Below are positions 8,000 through 17,426 of a DNA stretch of 64,000 bases, in pieces. Source of the DNA: Palsa-343 sp036269135 (GTDB taxonomy: Bacteria; Acidobacteriota; Terriglobia; Terriglobales; Acidobacteriaceae); NCBI GenBank assembly GCA_036269135.1, contig DATASQ010000059.1, forward strand, positions 16,786 to 80,785, in the 5' to 3' direction. A model generated the notes under the pieces. It made no database searches. It was not told the origin of the DNA and saw nothing but the letters and a program-made list of their open reading frames with translations. Made by a program: the position numbers and the translations under genes. Each line of letters opens with the position of its first letter. Position 1 is the stretch's first letter.

Positions 8000-10631
8000 G
8001 GAATTTTCGCACAGGGCGACGTACAGCTCTGCGGCGAAGAGGGTGGATTCGGTGTATTTAAAGTCGAGGCGGACTTTTCTGAAGGGCGTTCTGGCCCTGC
8101 CGGCCGCGGGAACGCTGTCGCGTTTCAGCTTGTCGTCTTCAGCGAGCGGCACGCGCGAGCGGCTTCCTGTGCAGACGCCGCAGGGTGAGCCGGGGCGGAT
8201 CGAGAATGTCTACGTGAAGTTCCTGCCCGGCGAGCGCGAGTCGCTGGAACGGACGCCGCGCCTGATTGCCATTCACCCTGACGCGGCGGTGTTGGATTTT
8301 GACGGCACCCAGCGCCGGTTAGCCATGGGTGCCTCCAGCGAGGGATGGTCGCTCGCGGCCCTCATTCCCTGGCTGAATGGGACGCCGACGGCTGTCCTCG
8401 AAAAGCACGTGACGCATCGCGGCGCGCTGGTCTATCTGACCGTAGACGGAGAAATCGCGCGCATACCGAAGTTCGTTGGAGACCTGTCGCAGATTCGGCC
8501 GCGCCCCGTCCGCCCTCCGAAGGGATTGCAGTTCGAACGGCCTGCGCGATACGTTCCGGGGCCGGATCTCCTGGGCAAGGCGGTGCTGGAAAGCAACAGC
8601 GATCCTGAGTACGAGAATGTTGCCGCGCTGGGCGAGGAGTTCATCGGGTGGACCCTGGTGGCGAACGAAGAAGCTGGACCGCAGCGGTCGCTGTGGCTCG
8701 AAGCCGACGGGACCTCGCGCGAACTGGGCAGTGACGTCCAGTCGCTGTGGGCGCCGGATATGACCGGGCGTATCTTTGAGCCCCAGCGCCTCCTTCCCTC
8801 CGGCTATCTCTACGACTACGTGCATGGCTACAGCAAAAGAACCATGCTGGGCGGCTATCTGCCCGCGGCGGATATCGGCGTCTGGAATCCGGAGTACGAA
8901 ACCGGCTACGAAGTCATGATGGTGCTTCCGCCGGGCGAGGACGCGCGGCCCATTGCTCGCCTGCGGGCCATGGTGCCGGTCGCTGGTGGCGATGGACTCA
9001 TTCCCGATGGCGACAGCAGCGCGCCGCCGAAACCTCCGGCCGGGGAATCGGTCGACCGCTACTGGAATGGATCGGCTGCTGATTTCTTCACGGCGGCGGT
9101 CAGCGTGTGGAACCGCTGGCATCACTTCTTCGACGACCGCATGCACGTGGAGATTCCGGATGAGTGGCTGCTGCAGGCGGCGCGGGGCGGCATCGCCCTC
9201 TCCCGCTCCAGCTATCGCGGACTCGAGCCGACCTATCAGATCGGAGAGGGGGCCTACACCAAGATCCCCGAGCGCAGCCACGCGCTCTTTCCCGTCGCGC
9301 ATTACGAATTTGTCTGGGCGCATCAACTGTGGAATCTAACGGCGGAAGTGGAGCCATACTTCCAGTTCTATCTCGACCGCTACATTCTTCCCAACGGGGA
9401 TTTTCTCTACAACACCCAGGACCAGGTGGAGGCGCCGCTGAATGTCGGAGTCTTCCTGGAGAACTCTGCGCGCGCGTGGGATTATGCGCGCGACCTCGAT
9501 GCTCTGCGCAGACGCATGCCGATCCTGCGGCGCATGGCGGAATACGTCCGCGGACGTATCGCGTATTCGAAAAGCCATTTCCCACCGTCCGATCCGCGGC
9601 ATGGCCTGGTGTGGGGCTCGCCGGAAGCGGACTTAGGCGATCCCAGAGACGACTACCCGGAATCGCATCCCTTCTATTACCAGAATGCTGCGTGGACCTG
9701 GCGCGGCTTCCGCGAGCATGCGCGTGCGCTGGCTTCCGCGGCCGCAGTGCACTCCGATCCGGCGCTGCTTGAGGAATCGCAGATCTACGCGGCGTGGGCC
9801 ACGGAAGTGCGCACCGACGTGGAGGCGTCTCTGGCCAAGGTGCTGGCGGCGCGCAATCCTGAGATGAAGCAGACGGGCATCACGCCCTTCACTCCCTTCG
9901 ACACCGATCGCAAGCCCACTGACCTTTCGAGCTATGAGAACCATCGGTTCATGGAAGACTGGTGGACGAGCGACTGGGGCGATCCGGAACTCGACTTCGG
10001 CCATTTTCGGCACCGGGAGATTGCCGGTCTGCAGATCCTCGGCATGAATACCGACGGCGCGTATCCGCGCACGTCGAACTTCATGTCCCATGGCACCCTG
10101 GCCGGACGCATTCGTCAGGACGACTACCGGCCCTTCCTGCTCGCGCTCTATGCGCTGTGTTGTTACACGATGGATTCGGGCACCCGCTATTCTCCGGAGG
10201 ACGCCATGCTGCCGGGCGGCTATCCCGGAGACGGCAGTCCCTATGGGTGGTCGGCGGTTGTGAACAGCGAGTTGCAGGCGGCTTTGGGTCTGCGCTGGCT
10301 TTTGTGCTACGAGGAGCACGACCGAGACATCGTTCATCTGCAGAAAGCCGCACCGAAATCGTGGTTTGAGCCCGATGAGCGGATTCATGTGGAGAACTGC
10401 CCTACCCGCTTTGGATTGATCTCCTGGACGACGACTGCATCGAACGCCGGCGGCTGGAAGGTGCGCCTCGCGCTGGAACAGCCCTTTTCTGCGGATCTGC
10501 ACCTGCATATTCATCCGCCCGATGGACGGTCGTTGCAAAGTGCTTCCGTGGGCGCCGTGGAGAAGGGCCGGATCGTGTTGCCTTCGGCACTGCTGGCCCA
10601 TGCCACCACGCTGGAGATCAACATTTCCTGA
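7992..10631 (+). CDS. Tat-exported large glycosidase-like protein ((alpha/alpha)6-type C-terminal half)
   Basis: About 880 residues. ATG at 7992 overlaps the previous stop by 8 nt; GTG at 8052 is a reasonable alternative because it places the twin-arginine motif (KSRRTFLKG) near the N terminus. The first ~330 residues are beta-rich. From ~370 the protein is helical and Trp/Tyr-rich (GGIALSRSSYRG, FYLDRYILPNGDFLY, RMAEYVRGRIAYS, GLVWGSPEADLGD, NAAWTWRGFREHARAL), which resembles six-hairpin glycosidases of the GH78/GH63 type. I do not recognise a specific family or substrate. Coupling to the FGE-like gene and the upstream sensory operon suggests one transcription unit from 1900 to 10631. Confidence 0.75.
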   Translation: MSEEFSHRATYSSAAKRVDSVYLKSRRTFLKGVLALPAAGTLSRFSLSSSASGTRERLPVQTPQGEPGRIENVYVKFLPGERESLERTPRLIAIHPDAAVLDFDGTQRRLAMGASSEGWSLAALIPWLNGTPTAVLEKHVTHRGALVYLTVDGEIARIPKFVGDLSQIRPRPVRPPKGLQFERPARYVPGPDLLGKAVLESNSDPEYENVAALGEEFIGWTLVANEEAGPQRSLWLEADGTSRELGSDVQSLWAPDMTGRIFEPQRLLPSGYLYDYVHGYSKRTMLGGYLPAADIGVWNPEYETGYEVMMVLPPGEDARPIARLRAMVPVAGGDGLIPDGDSSAPPKPPAGESVDRYWNGSAADFFTAAVSVWNRWHHFFDDRMHVEIPDEWLLQAARGGIALSRSSYRGLEPTYQIGEGAYTKIPERSHALFPVAHYEFVWAHQLWNLTAEVEPYFQFYLDRYILPNGDFLYNTQDQVEAPLNVGVFLENSARAWDYARDLDALRRRMPILRRMAEYVRGRIAYSKSHFPPSDPRHGLVWGSPEADLGDPRDDYPESHPFYYQNAAWTWRGFREHARALASAAAVHSDPALLEESQIYAAWATEVRTDVEASLAKVLAARNPEMKQTGITPFTPFDTDRKPTDLSSYENHRFMEDWWTSDWGDPELDFGHFRHREIAGLQILGMNTDGAYPRTSNFMSHGTLAGRIRQDDYRPFLLALYALCCYTMDSGTRYSPEDAMLPGGYPGDGSPYGWSAVVNSELQAALGLRWLLCYEEHDRDIVHLQKAAPKSWFEPDERIHVENCPTRFGLISWTTTASNAGGWKVRLALEQPFSADLHLHIHPPDGRSLQSASVGAVEKGRIVLPSALLAHATTLEINIS

Positions 10632-10673
10632 CGCACCGAATTCCTGGCCGGGCGTCTCGTACGCTGGTACTCG

Positions 10674-10702
10674 TCCACGCAAATCTTGAATGGCTGCGTG
10701 GA
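10674..10702. terminator. Possible bidirectional hairpin terminator
   Basis: TCCACGCA and TGCGTGGA form a perfect 8-bp stem with a 13-nt loop, 43 nt after the stop of the upstream gene. There is no T run after the stem, so this may be only an mRNA-end hairpin. Confidence 0.3.
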
Positions 10703-10721
10703 CTGAAATGAGAACGATGTC

Positions 10722-10745
10722 CTGGTGCCGGTTCTGGTGCCGGTT
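10722..10745 (+). repeat. Tandem 12-mer, two perfect copies
   Basis: CTGGTGCCGGTT occurs twice head to tail without a gap. Replication slippage is the simple explanation. Confidence 0.7.
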
Positions 10746-10885
10746 CGGATTTCAAGCCCGCGCGGATCGGGGCGCGCCAGTGCACGCCCAATTAACATCT
10801 TAAGTTGATGACTGCAGGAGGCTGACGCGAATTAGTGCAGCTCTCTGCGGCTGCACACCGAATGGTGCAAAAGTCTGCCGGCGCC

Positions 10886-10924
10886 ATTATGAGTCCCCTG
10901 CTCTGACCGTTGAGCTACAGGCCC
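10886..10924 (-). pseudogene. 5' half of a tRNA-Met(CAT) gene
   Basis: Read on the minus strand, the segment gives a 7-nt acceptor strand GGGCCTG, T8-A9, a D-arm GCTC-AACGGTCA-GAGC, A26, an anticodon 5' strand GGGGA and the loop CTCATAA with anticodon CAT at 10891-10889. After position 39 the match stops: the expected TCCCC strand is replaced by TGGCG, and no variable loop, T-arm or acceptor 3' strand follows. It is a truncated gene, not an active tRNA. Such remnants often mark integration by an element that targeted a tRNA gene. Confidence 0.75.
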
Positions 10925-10995
10925 GGCTGTGGTCTGTCCAACAGTACTGCAGAAGCGGATTGGACCGACCCATCAGCCGCCATACACCATCGGAG

Positions 10996-13494
10996 TCAAA
11001 CGATGAGATTGACGGAGTACGGATTCGCGGGAGCCTGTGGCGGATCGACCAGCCGAGATGACGCGCCGCCGGAACGGGCAGAAGCATAGTACTGCACCGT
11101 CCCATCCTGCTGCGAGAACGGCCCCAGTTGCACTGTATAGACGTTGCGTCCAGCATGCTGGGCGGCGTGCGTTTCCCAGTCGGTTTGTCCTTCGCGGCGA
11201 AGATGGAGGCGCACGTCGGCGGTATCCGGGCCAGTGCCGGGCGCGACGATGAACAGTCGCAAGGCCTGTCCGGGACTTAGCAGCGATGGACGGGTGGGAA
11301 TGAAGACGCGCGCAGGATTGGCCGCGTCGGGTGTGGTTGCCGCCAGGTAGGCCTGATCGACGGAGGGCGGCAGGTCGTCGACGAATTCGCCCATGGAGAG
11401 CCGTAGTCGCTCGAGCGCAATGCGCACGAACTTGTTCTGCATGGAGCTGAGTTGTCCCTGGCCGTTCCGGGTGGCGATGATGTCCTGAAAGTCGAGCATG
11501 GTTTCGCGCACCTGCGGGGCGAGGGCCAGCCAGAGGGGCACGCCCTTTTCGAGAACGTGCGCGCGGGCCTGCGTGATGTTGCCGGCGGCGCGCAGCTTGA
11601 CGGCCTCGTCCAGGACGATTCCCAGCTGATGCGCTTTTTCGTAGGCAGCGCAGTAGGGCACCATCAGGCCGACGTATCCGGCGAAGTAGCCAAGGCGGTC
11701 CCGTTCGATCGGGGACTGAGCCTCGGAGGCGAGCTCCTGGAATTTTCGGGCAGTGGTCTGTTGCGTCTGAGATAGCGCAGGATCCGCCTCGAACTTCTCA
11801 TAGAGAAATGCCTGATCGTAATCGCCGGTTAGCTCGCGGGTAACCGCGTAGCCCTGGCTGGTGCGTTTGCCGGTAAAGGTAGAAGCAATGGCATGGCCAC
11901 TGTCGCAGTCGTTGAATAACTCAGCAAGGCGGCGCGCGCGATCGCCGCCAGCCATAGCGGAACAGAAGTTCTGGTAGTGCGCGGATGCAGTCAGCTGCGG
12001 GTCCCAGGCGGCGCGGGCGAGATAGGTTGCGGTGGGATCGACGATGCGGTGACGCCAATGGATGCCGAGCACACCCTGACAGCCGAAGTCCTGGGCGCGC
12101 TTCATGTCCGTTTCAAAGCGGCTGGCACGAAACTGCGGAAGCCACATGGAAGGGTCGTCTTCGAGCCAGGGAATCGGCCAGCGTTCGCGGTCGCCGAGCC
12201 GGGAGAATGCTTCGTTGACGGGATCCCAGCCGAGGGAGTCGTTGAGAGAGGAAAAGATAATGTCGCCGGGAAGACGTTGATGCAGCGACTCGAAATGATG
12301 CGTGACGAAGCCCCAGCCGGAGACCACGAGCTTTTTGTTCGGGGCATGGCGGCGCAGGAAATCGTGAGCCTGGACAAACGGGGTGACCGACAGGGGCACC
12401 TCTTCTTTACGGCTCTCCCAATTGGCGTTCTCGTCCTGCCAGAGCCAGACGTCGTCGATCATGGGATAACGCTCGAGCAGGTCGGCCAGCCTGCGTTCGA
12501 GCAGAGCTTGTCCGGTGCGGGACTCGATCAGGCCACCGGGGGCGGAAAGGGCTTCCGGCGGCAGAGCGGCCACGATCTCCGCCGGGTTGTGATAGGGTTC
12601 AAAGCCAATGCCGGTACGGATGCCTAACTCCGAGGCGAAGTTAAAGGCACCGCGCATCATCTGGGTAGTTCGGTCGGCGATGTCCCAGTTATCGGCGCTG
12701 AGGCGCGTGGCATCGGCGCCAAAGGTTTCCCGATCGAAGAACTGGGGCGCGCCCATCTTGAAGGTCGAAGTACGCTGCGGCAGATAACCCCAGCTGCGCA
12801 TGGTCGAGTCTTCGAGCGCCGCGCGATGGCCGCTCCCCGCAAAGTCGAAGGAGAGGTAGGATTCGGCCATCGGTCCCGGGACGTTTTCTGTATACACATG
12901 CATGCCGAACATGTTGAAGCGCATGCGCAGCATGGCGGCAAAGTAAGCCTGGTAATCTTCGGAGTTATAGACGCTGATGCAGTTCAGGAAATCGGGCCAC
13001 GGGAGCAGACCCCGAACGGCAAAGCGCGGCGAGGCCGTCCACGGCTGGTTGTTCTGCGGAAGCAGAAGCGGCCTGCGATCGATGGGGACCGTCGTGCCAT
13101 CGATTCCGAAGACGAGCCCCTGGCGCTCCAGGAAGTCGAAGACGGAGTAAAGAAGAGCCTGTTCGCTGGCTGCGCGGAGCGTGGCTCCAGTGGAGGAAGC
13201 GGCAATCTCATAGTCCTGATCGCTTTTGAAAGAGGAAGGATCGAGGGTGAGGAACAGGACCACGTCGCCCGGACGTGAGTCGCCTTCGGACTGGCGGATC
13301 TCGCGAGCGCTCTGGAGAGAGCGAAGACCCGACAGCAGTTCACGCTCGGCGAGGCGAACCTTTTTGCTCCCGGGCGCGCGCGTCTGGATGACGATGCGTT
13401 GCGGCTGGGTAGTTGCTGCACCTTCCAAATGCGACGGCAGCATGGAAGCTGCCGTCGCGAGCGCACCGGACTTAAGAAAATCCCTTCGATCCAT
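10996..13494 (-). CDS. Tat-exported alpha-glucuronidase-like glycoside hydrolase (GH67/GH115-type architecture)
   Basis: An 832-residue protein beginning MDRRDFLKSG, a twin-arginine signal with Ala-rich core. Residues ~30-150 resemble the GH67/GH20-type N-terminal alpha/beta domain (LRAASEQALLYSVFDFLERQG). This leads into a barrel starting FAVRGLLPWPDFLNCISVYN, with RMRFNMFGMHVYT, LGIRTGIGFEPYH, IDDVWLWQDENANW, KLVVSGWGFVTHHF and GCQGVLGIHWRHRIVDP. The helical C-terminal part (~530-700) and a final beta-domain fit GH67/GH115-like proteins. Exact family and substrate are uncertain; glucuronic-acid side chains of xylan or pectin-type glycans are candidates. It lies 65 nt downstream of a TonB receptor on the same strand, so import and cleavage may be co-transcribed. 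Confidence 0.7.
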   Translation of the reverse strand: MDRRDFLKSGALATAASMLPSHLEGAATTQPQRIVIQTRAPGSKKVRLAERELLSGLRSLQSAREIRQSEGDSRPGDVVLFLTLDPSSFKSDQDYEIAASSTGATLRAASEQALLYSVFDFLERQGLVFGIDGTTVPIDRRPLLLPQNNQPWTASPRFAVRGLLPWPDFLNCISVYNSEDYQAYFAAMLRMRFNMFGMHVYTENVPGPMAESYLSFDFAGSGHRAALEDSTMRSWGYLPQRTSTFKMGAPQFFDRETFGADATRLSADNWDIADRTTQMMRGAFNFASELGIRTGIGFEPYHNPAEIVAALPPEALSAPGGLIESRTGQALLERRLADLLERYPMIDDVWLWQDENANWESRKEEVPLSVTPFVQAHDFLRRHAPNKKLVVSGWGFVTHHFESLHQRLPGDIIFSSLNDSLGWDPVNEAFSRLGDRERWPIPWLEDDPSMWLPQFRASRFETDMKRAQDFGCQGVLGIHWRHRIVDPTATYLARAAWDPQLTASAHYQNFCSAMAGGDRARRLAELFNDCDSGHAIASTFTGKRTSQGYAVTRELTGDYDQAFLYEKFEADPALSQTQQTTARKFQELASEAQSPIERDRLGYFAGYVGLMVPYCAAYEKAHQLGIVLDEAVKLRAAGNITQARAHVLEKGVPLWLALAPQVRETMLDFQDIIATRNGQGQLSSMQNKFVRIALERLRLSMGEFVDDLPPSVDQAYLAATTPDAANPARVFIPTRPSLLSPGQALRLFIVAPGTGPDTADVRLHLRREGQTDWETHAAQHAGRNVYTVQLGPFSQQDGTVQYYASARSGGASSRLVDPPQAPANPYSVNLIV

Positions 13495-13559
13495 ATCTCG
13501 TGTTTACCCCTGGCCGAGCTTGAGAGTAACTTCCGCAGGTGCTGCGCGTGGCAGCCTCC

Positions 13560-16500
13560 TCAAAAGAGGAACTTGGCTGCCAACTGCAGAACGCGCGGAT
13601 CCTGTGCCGCGGTGACCTGTCCAAATCCGACATCGGTGAAGCTGGTATCTAATGTGGAGAATTGAGTGTGGTTGAACGTGTTGAACGTTTCGAGCCGCAA
13701 CTGGAAGGTCGCTCCTGCCGGGCTTTCGGTCACCGCGAACGATTTGAACAGCGCAAGGTTGAAGTTATTGATACCAGGACCGACGACGGAATCCTTTCTG
13801 GCGTCGCCAAAACCCTGATTCGCCCCTCCCGTCCACGGCGCAGCCGGAGCAGAGAAGGCTGTAGTATCGAAGAATTCTGTCTGAGTTTTCGGCCTGGATA
13901 CCGATCCAGAGACATTGGGACGGTTCGTGGTGCCGCCCCCCAGGCCCAGCACATCAGGAGAGTAGGTAATGTTCGTAGGCACGCCGCTCTCCTGCACGTT
14001 GACGTCGGAAACCTCCCAGCCACCCAGCGATCGCCGCACGAATCCATTTTGAGCGTGAAGGAAGAAGGGGAGATTGTAGACGAAATTCACATTAAGGATA
14101 TTACGACGGTCCAGGCTTCCGGAGCCGTAGTCGTAACGAAGGTTGAAGGGGTCCGAAACCATCGTTACGTCATTGGTCTGGATATCGAGCTCGTGAGACC
14201 AGGTGTAGGAGACCTGAAGGCTCAGCCCATGCTTATCCCTGACCTGCAATCCGGCCTGTAAGGCATTGTAGTTTTGGTTGGTATTGTTCGAGTAGCGATT
14301 GATGCTGGAGAAACCGGGGTAGATTCGAGCTAAATTGGCATTGTAGGTGCCGCTGGCGACTCCCTGTCGATAGGGGCTGTCCAGGGGCAGCGTGTTGATG
14401 TTGGCGCCGATGTCCTGATGCCAGCCCTGGGTTCCCACATACTGCACAACCATGATCGCGGAAGGCGCCAGCTCATGCTGGAGGCCGAGGCTGTACTCGG
14501 CCGTGCCCGGGTTGGGGTAGTCATAGGCGAGCGCGGCCATCGACGCCGGGAAATAGGGAGCGGGTGAGCTTGCACCGGTGAGCGCGCTGACGGAAGGATT
14601 GGAGAATTGCACGTTCGTAGTGGAGGGGACAAAGGCGAGCGGCGTGTTGGTTTCGGTCGGATATACGTCGTTCCCCTGAATGCGCTCGTAGAACACACCA
14701 AAGCCGCCGCGCAGAACGGTTTTGCCATCGCCCAGCAAATCGAGCGCGAAGCCAACGCGGGGCTGGATGGTGAGCCAGTAGTTCTTTACCAGGCCGCGCG
14801 GAAAGCCTCCAGCGCCTGCCAGCTTGACCCCGTTCATATAGAACGGGGTTTTCGAACCGGAAGGAATGCTGAAGCCGGGGCCGCTGGTATCGAGGCTGCC
14901 GTCCGGGTTAAAGATTGGCGCCTGCGCGGGGTCATAGTCGCCAGGAACAAAATTGGCGATTTGATTGTTGCGCTCCCAGACATGAGGGAAGGCGTCGTAG
15001 CGGACGCCGAGGTTCAGCGTCATGCGACGGGTTACATTCCAGTTGTCGTTAGCGTAGAAAGAGGGCGTGCTGTTGACCAGGTGGCGCCTCCCCTGGTAGT
15101 TGAGCTGAGAGTAAGTGCTGGCCAGGCCCAGTAGGAAGTTGATGTAGGCATCTCCGGAATAACTGGGCGTGCTGAAGCCATAGGTGCCCTGGGTCTCTGC
15201 CTGGAGGCCCATATTTTTCGTGAAGCGCATGAAGGAGAAGCCAAACTTCATATTGTGCCTGCCATGGGTCCAGGAGAGGTCATCGCGCTCCTGGTAGTCC
15301 TGTTGCGCGTCCTGCCAGGGGTAGTAGTTTGAACTCCAGTTCGTGTTGTAAGGGCTGCCGAGATCAATTTCGGGAAGGCGGTTGAGGGCGTTATTCCCGG
15401 GAAAGTAGCTGGTGGCGGTCCAGCCGGCAGGCTCGGCGTAAATGCCGGTTGGGGCCAGGGTAATAATGCTCCCGTTGTAGTCGAAGGAAGTCTCGTTGAC
15501 GAGGGCTGGGGAGATCACCTGAGTGAGTTGAATCACAGCGCTCCACGCTGGATTAGCAAACTGGCTGCCGACGGTGGGATAGGAGCTGTCGCTCCACAGA
15601 GCAGGAATATTCTGCTGGGAAACAGAGTCGTGTATGTAATGTCCCATCAGCTGCAGCTTGTCGTTAATTCTGTGGTCGATGCGCACCAGGTCTTCGCGCA
15701 CATTGGTGGGCTGCTTGAGGGAGGTGATGAATGAGTTGGAGCCATTACTGGCGTTGGGTTTGGGAATGGCGCCTGTGCCCATGAACAGAACCGCATTCGG
15801 GTCGATCAGGTTCGCAGGGATGGTGTTGTTGGGAAAGGGCTGGCCGGGGACGAGGCCATCCTGGGCATATAGCGCGAGTTTGGCCGGATCGCTGGTGGCC
15901 GGCACGACCGGCACAATGCCGTTCGCGGGCGGCGTGTAGGCCAGAGGCGCGCCGGCGGCGGGAAAGTCCGAGGCGGGAACGGTGGGGGTCACGGTCGGAT
16001 TGCTTCCCGTCACCAGGCGGCGCCATTCCTCGTTGACGAAGAAGAAAGTCCGGTGAGAGCTGTCGTCATAAACGTGAGGAATGAGCACAGGACCACCCAG
16101 ATTGCCGCCGAAGATGTTGAGGCGCAGTTCCGGCTTGGGCTGCCCTTCCAGATTTGAGATGTAGTTGTTGGCGTCGAATGAATCGTTGCGGTTAAACTCC
16201 CAGAGGCCGCCATGCAGCCTGCTGGTGCCCGATTTAACGGCCATGGTGATCGTGCCGCCTGACGCGATCCCGTAATCCGGGCTGTAATTGCTGTCCAGTG
16301 TCCTGAACTCGGCAAGTGCGTCCAGCGAGGGAAGGATGGTAAAGCATCCGCCACAACCGCGGTCGTAAATCTCACCGCCGTCGATGATGTAGACGTTGTG
16401 CCCGGGACGCGTTCCTTCAAAGCTGATGCTGGAGCTGCTGCTGAGGGCATTAATGCCATTGAAGCTGGGCAGGCTGTTCGAAACACCCATGCCGAGCGCG

Positions 16501-16970
16501 GCCAGCTGCGTCACGTTGCGGCCATTGGTAGCCAGTTGTGTGACCTGTTTTTCCGTAATCAGATCGCTGACGTCATTGGTCTCCGATTGCAGCTGCAGCG
16601 CGTTAGCCCGGACGGAAACCGTCTGGCTGTTGCTGCCGACCGTGAGATGGAAATCTTCTTTCACGGTCGATGCTACGTTCACAACAATGCCGGTCCTGCT
16701 TGTGGTTTTGAACCCGGCGACCTTGACCGTCAGCGTATACGTTCCGATATGGAGATTCGGGATGGTGTAGATGCCGGCAGAATTGGAGACTGTCGACCGA
16801 ACTTCGCCAGTAGCTGCATTGGCAAGGGAGACGGCTGCGTTCGGGATGACAGCTCCGCTGGGATCGGTGATAAGGCCGGTAATCTGAGCGTTCTCCTGTG
16901 CTCCTGCAGTCGCAACCAGCCCGGCAAACAGCAGAGCTAAACTCATCAGGCAAACTTTCGCTTTCATCAT
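13560..16970 (-). CDS. TonB-dependent receptor with N-terminal carboxypeptidase-regulatory domain (Oar-like)
   Basis: A 1,136-residue outer-membrane protein preceded by GGGAGG. It has a signal peptide ending near TAGAQ, then a CarboxypepD_reg Ig-like fold (ITGLITDPSGAVIPNAAVSL ... GIYTIPNLHIGTYTL). A plug region follows (TQLATNGRNVTQLAALGMG, YIIDGGEIYDRG) and then a long beta-barrel ending in AAKFLF with C-terminal Phe, as expected for barrel insertion. This is the standard acidobacterial glycan receptor type, with no SusD partner. It should pass oligosaccharides to the periplasm using TonB energy, and the alpha-glucuronidase-like gene downstream is the probable processing enzyme. Confidence 0.92.
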   Translation of the reverse strand: MMKAKVCLMSLALLFAGLVATAGAQENAQITGLITDPSGAVIPNAAVSLANAATGEVRSTVSNSAGIYTIPNLHIGTYTLTVKVAGFKTTSRTGIVVNVASTVKEDFHLTVGSNSQTVSVRANALQLQSETNDVSDLITEKQVTQLATNGRNVTQLAALGMGVSNSLPSFNGINALSSSSSISFEGTRPGHNVYIIDGGEIYDRGCGGCFTILPSLDALAEFRTLDSNYSPDYGIASGGTITMAVKSGTSRLHGGLWEFNRNDSFDANNYISNLEGQPKPELRLNIFGGNLGGPVLIPHVYDDSSHRTFFFVNEEWRRLVTGSNPTVTPTVPASDFPAAGAPLAYTPPANGIVPVVPATSDPAKLALYAQDGLVPGQPFPNNTIPANLIDPNAVLFMGTGAIPKPNASNGSNSFITSLKQPTNVREDLVRIDHRINDKLQLMGHYIHDSVSQQNIPALWSDSSYPTVGSQFANPAWSAVIQLTQVISPALVNETSFDYNGSIITLAPTGIYAEPAGWTATSYFPGNNALNRLPEIDLGSPYNTNWSSNYYPWQDAQQDYQERDDLSWTHGRHNMKFGFSFMRFTKNMGLQAETQGTYGFSTPSYSGDAYINFLLGLASTYSQLNYQGRRHLVNSTPSFYANDNWNVTRRMTLNLGVRYDAFPHVWERNNQIANFVPGDYDPAQAPIFNPDGSLDTSGPGFSIPSGSKTPFYMNGVKLAGAGGFPRGLVKNYWLTIQPRVGFALDLLGDGKTVLRGGFGVFYERIQGNDVYPTETNTPLAFVPSTTNVQFSNPSVSALTGASSPAPYFPASMAALAYDYPNPGTAEYSLGLQHELAPSAIMVVQYVGTQGWHQDIGANINTLPLDSPYRQGVASGTYNANLARIYPGFSSINRYSNNTNQNYNALQAGLQVRDKHGLSLQVSYTWSHELDIQTNDVTMVSDPFNLRYDYGSGSLDRRNILNVNFVYNLPFFLHAQNGFVRRSLGGWEVSDVNVQESGVPTNITYSPDVLGLGGGTTNRPNVSGSVSRPKTQTEFFDTTAFSAPAAPWTGGANQGFGDARKDSVVGPGINNFNLALFKSFAVTESPAGATFQLRLETFNTFNHTQFSTLDTSFTDVGFGQVTAAQDPRVLQLAAKFLF

Positions 16971-17426
16971 AGTGCCTCCCGAAATGTAACTGAACGTGTG
17001 CTGCCAGATGGTTCAGCGGCCGAACGGAACACAGACCATGCCTCATTGCGTCGAATCGCACAGGCCGCGCGAGCCCGGGAACGGCAGCGCTGCGGCAACT
17101 TGTCCGCCAAAGGCCGGGGCCCTGGGGAACGAGAGTACGAACGAATTGACTTCGGTACGGTGATCATGCCGTTGTATGCCGCAAGGCCTGTCCCGGGCCA
17201 CCGCGCCGAAAGAGGCGCAGGTGGCCCTGTTCCGCGGGATGCAGGATCTGGGGAACCCCACGACAACGGGGCCCATCATCGGCCATCGCAAACGACAATG
17301 ACAATGATTGAGAGGCCAAATCTTTTGTCTGTCATGAACGTGGACGGGGGAGCGTCAATCGGGTGAGCGACCGTGATGGGACGGCAGAGAGCACCCGGGC
17401 GGCGCCGATTCGCATGTGGGCGGCGG
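16971..17426. other. Intergenic region upstream of the TonB receptor; no gene seen
   Basis: A 456-bp gap between two minus-strand genes. It must hold the TonB receptor promoter. The only local pattern is a short run of ACAATG-like repeats at about 17293-17310. Short frames across it have no recognisable protein character. I could not identify a good -35/-10 pair. Confidence 0.4.

Larger units (their letters stand above)
10632..10995. other. Convergent intergenic region with a tRNA fragment and short repeats
   Basis: This 364-bp gap lies between converging genes. It contains an inverted repeat (10674-10702), two copies of a 12-mer (10722-10745) and a 5' tRNA-Met fragment on the minus strand (10886-10924). 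No frame looks coding. The combination suggests a site of past rearrangement or integration. Confidence 0.6.

Noticed and set aside
10640..10924. Possibility that the tRNA-Met is intact but split by a group I intron in the anticodon loop
   Set aside because: No matching 3' half was found in the following ~250 nt; a stretch near 10745-10762 (GGATTTCAAGCCC) only loosely resembles a T-arm and lacks the TTC loop consensus.
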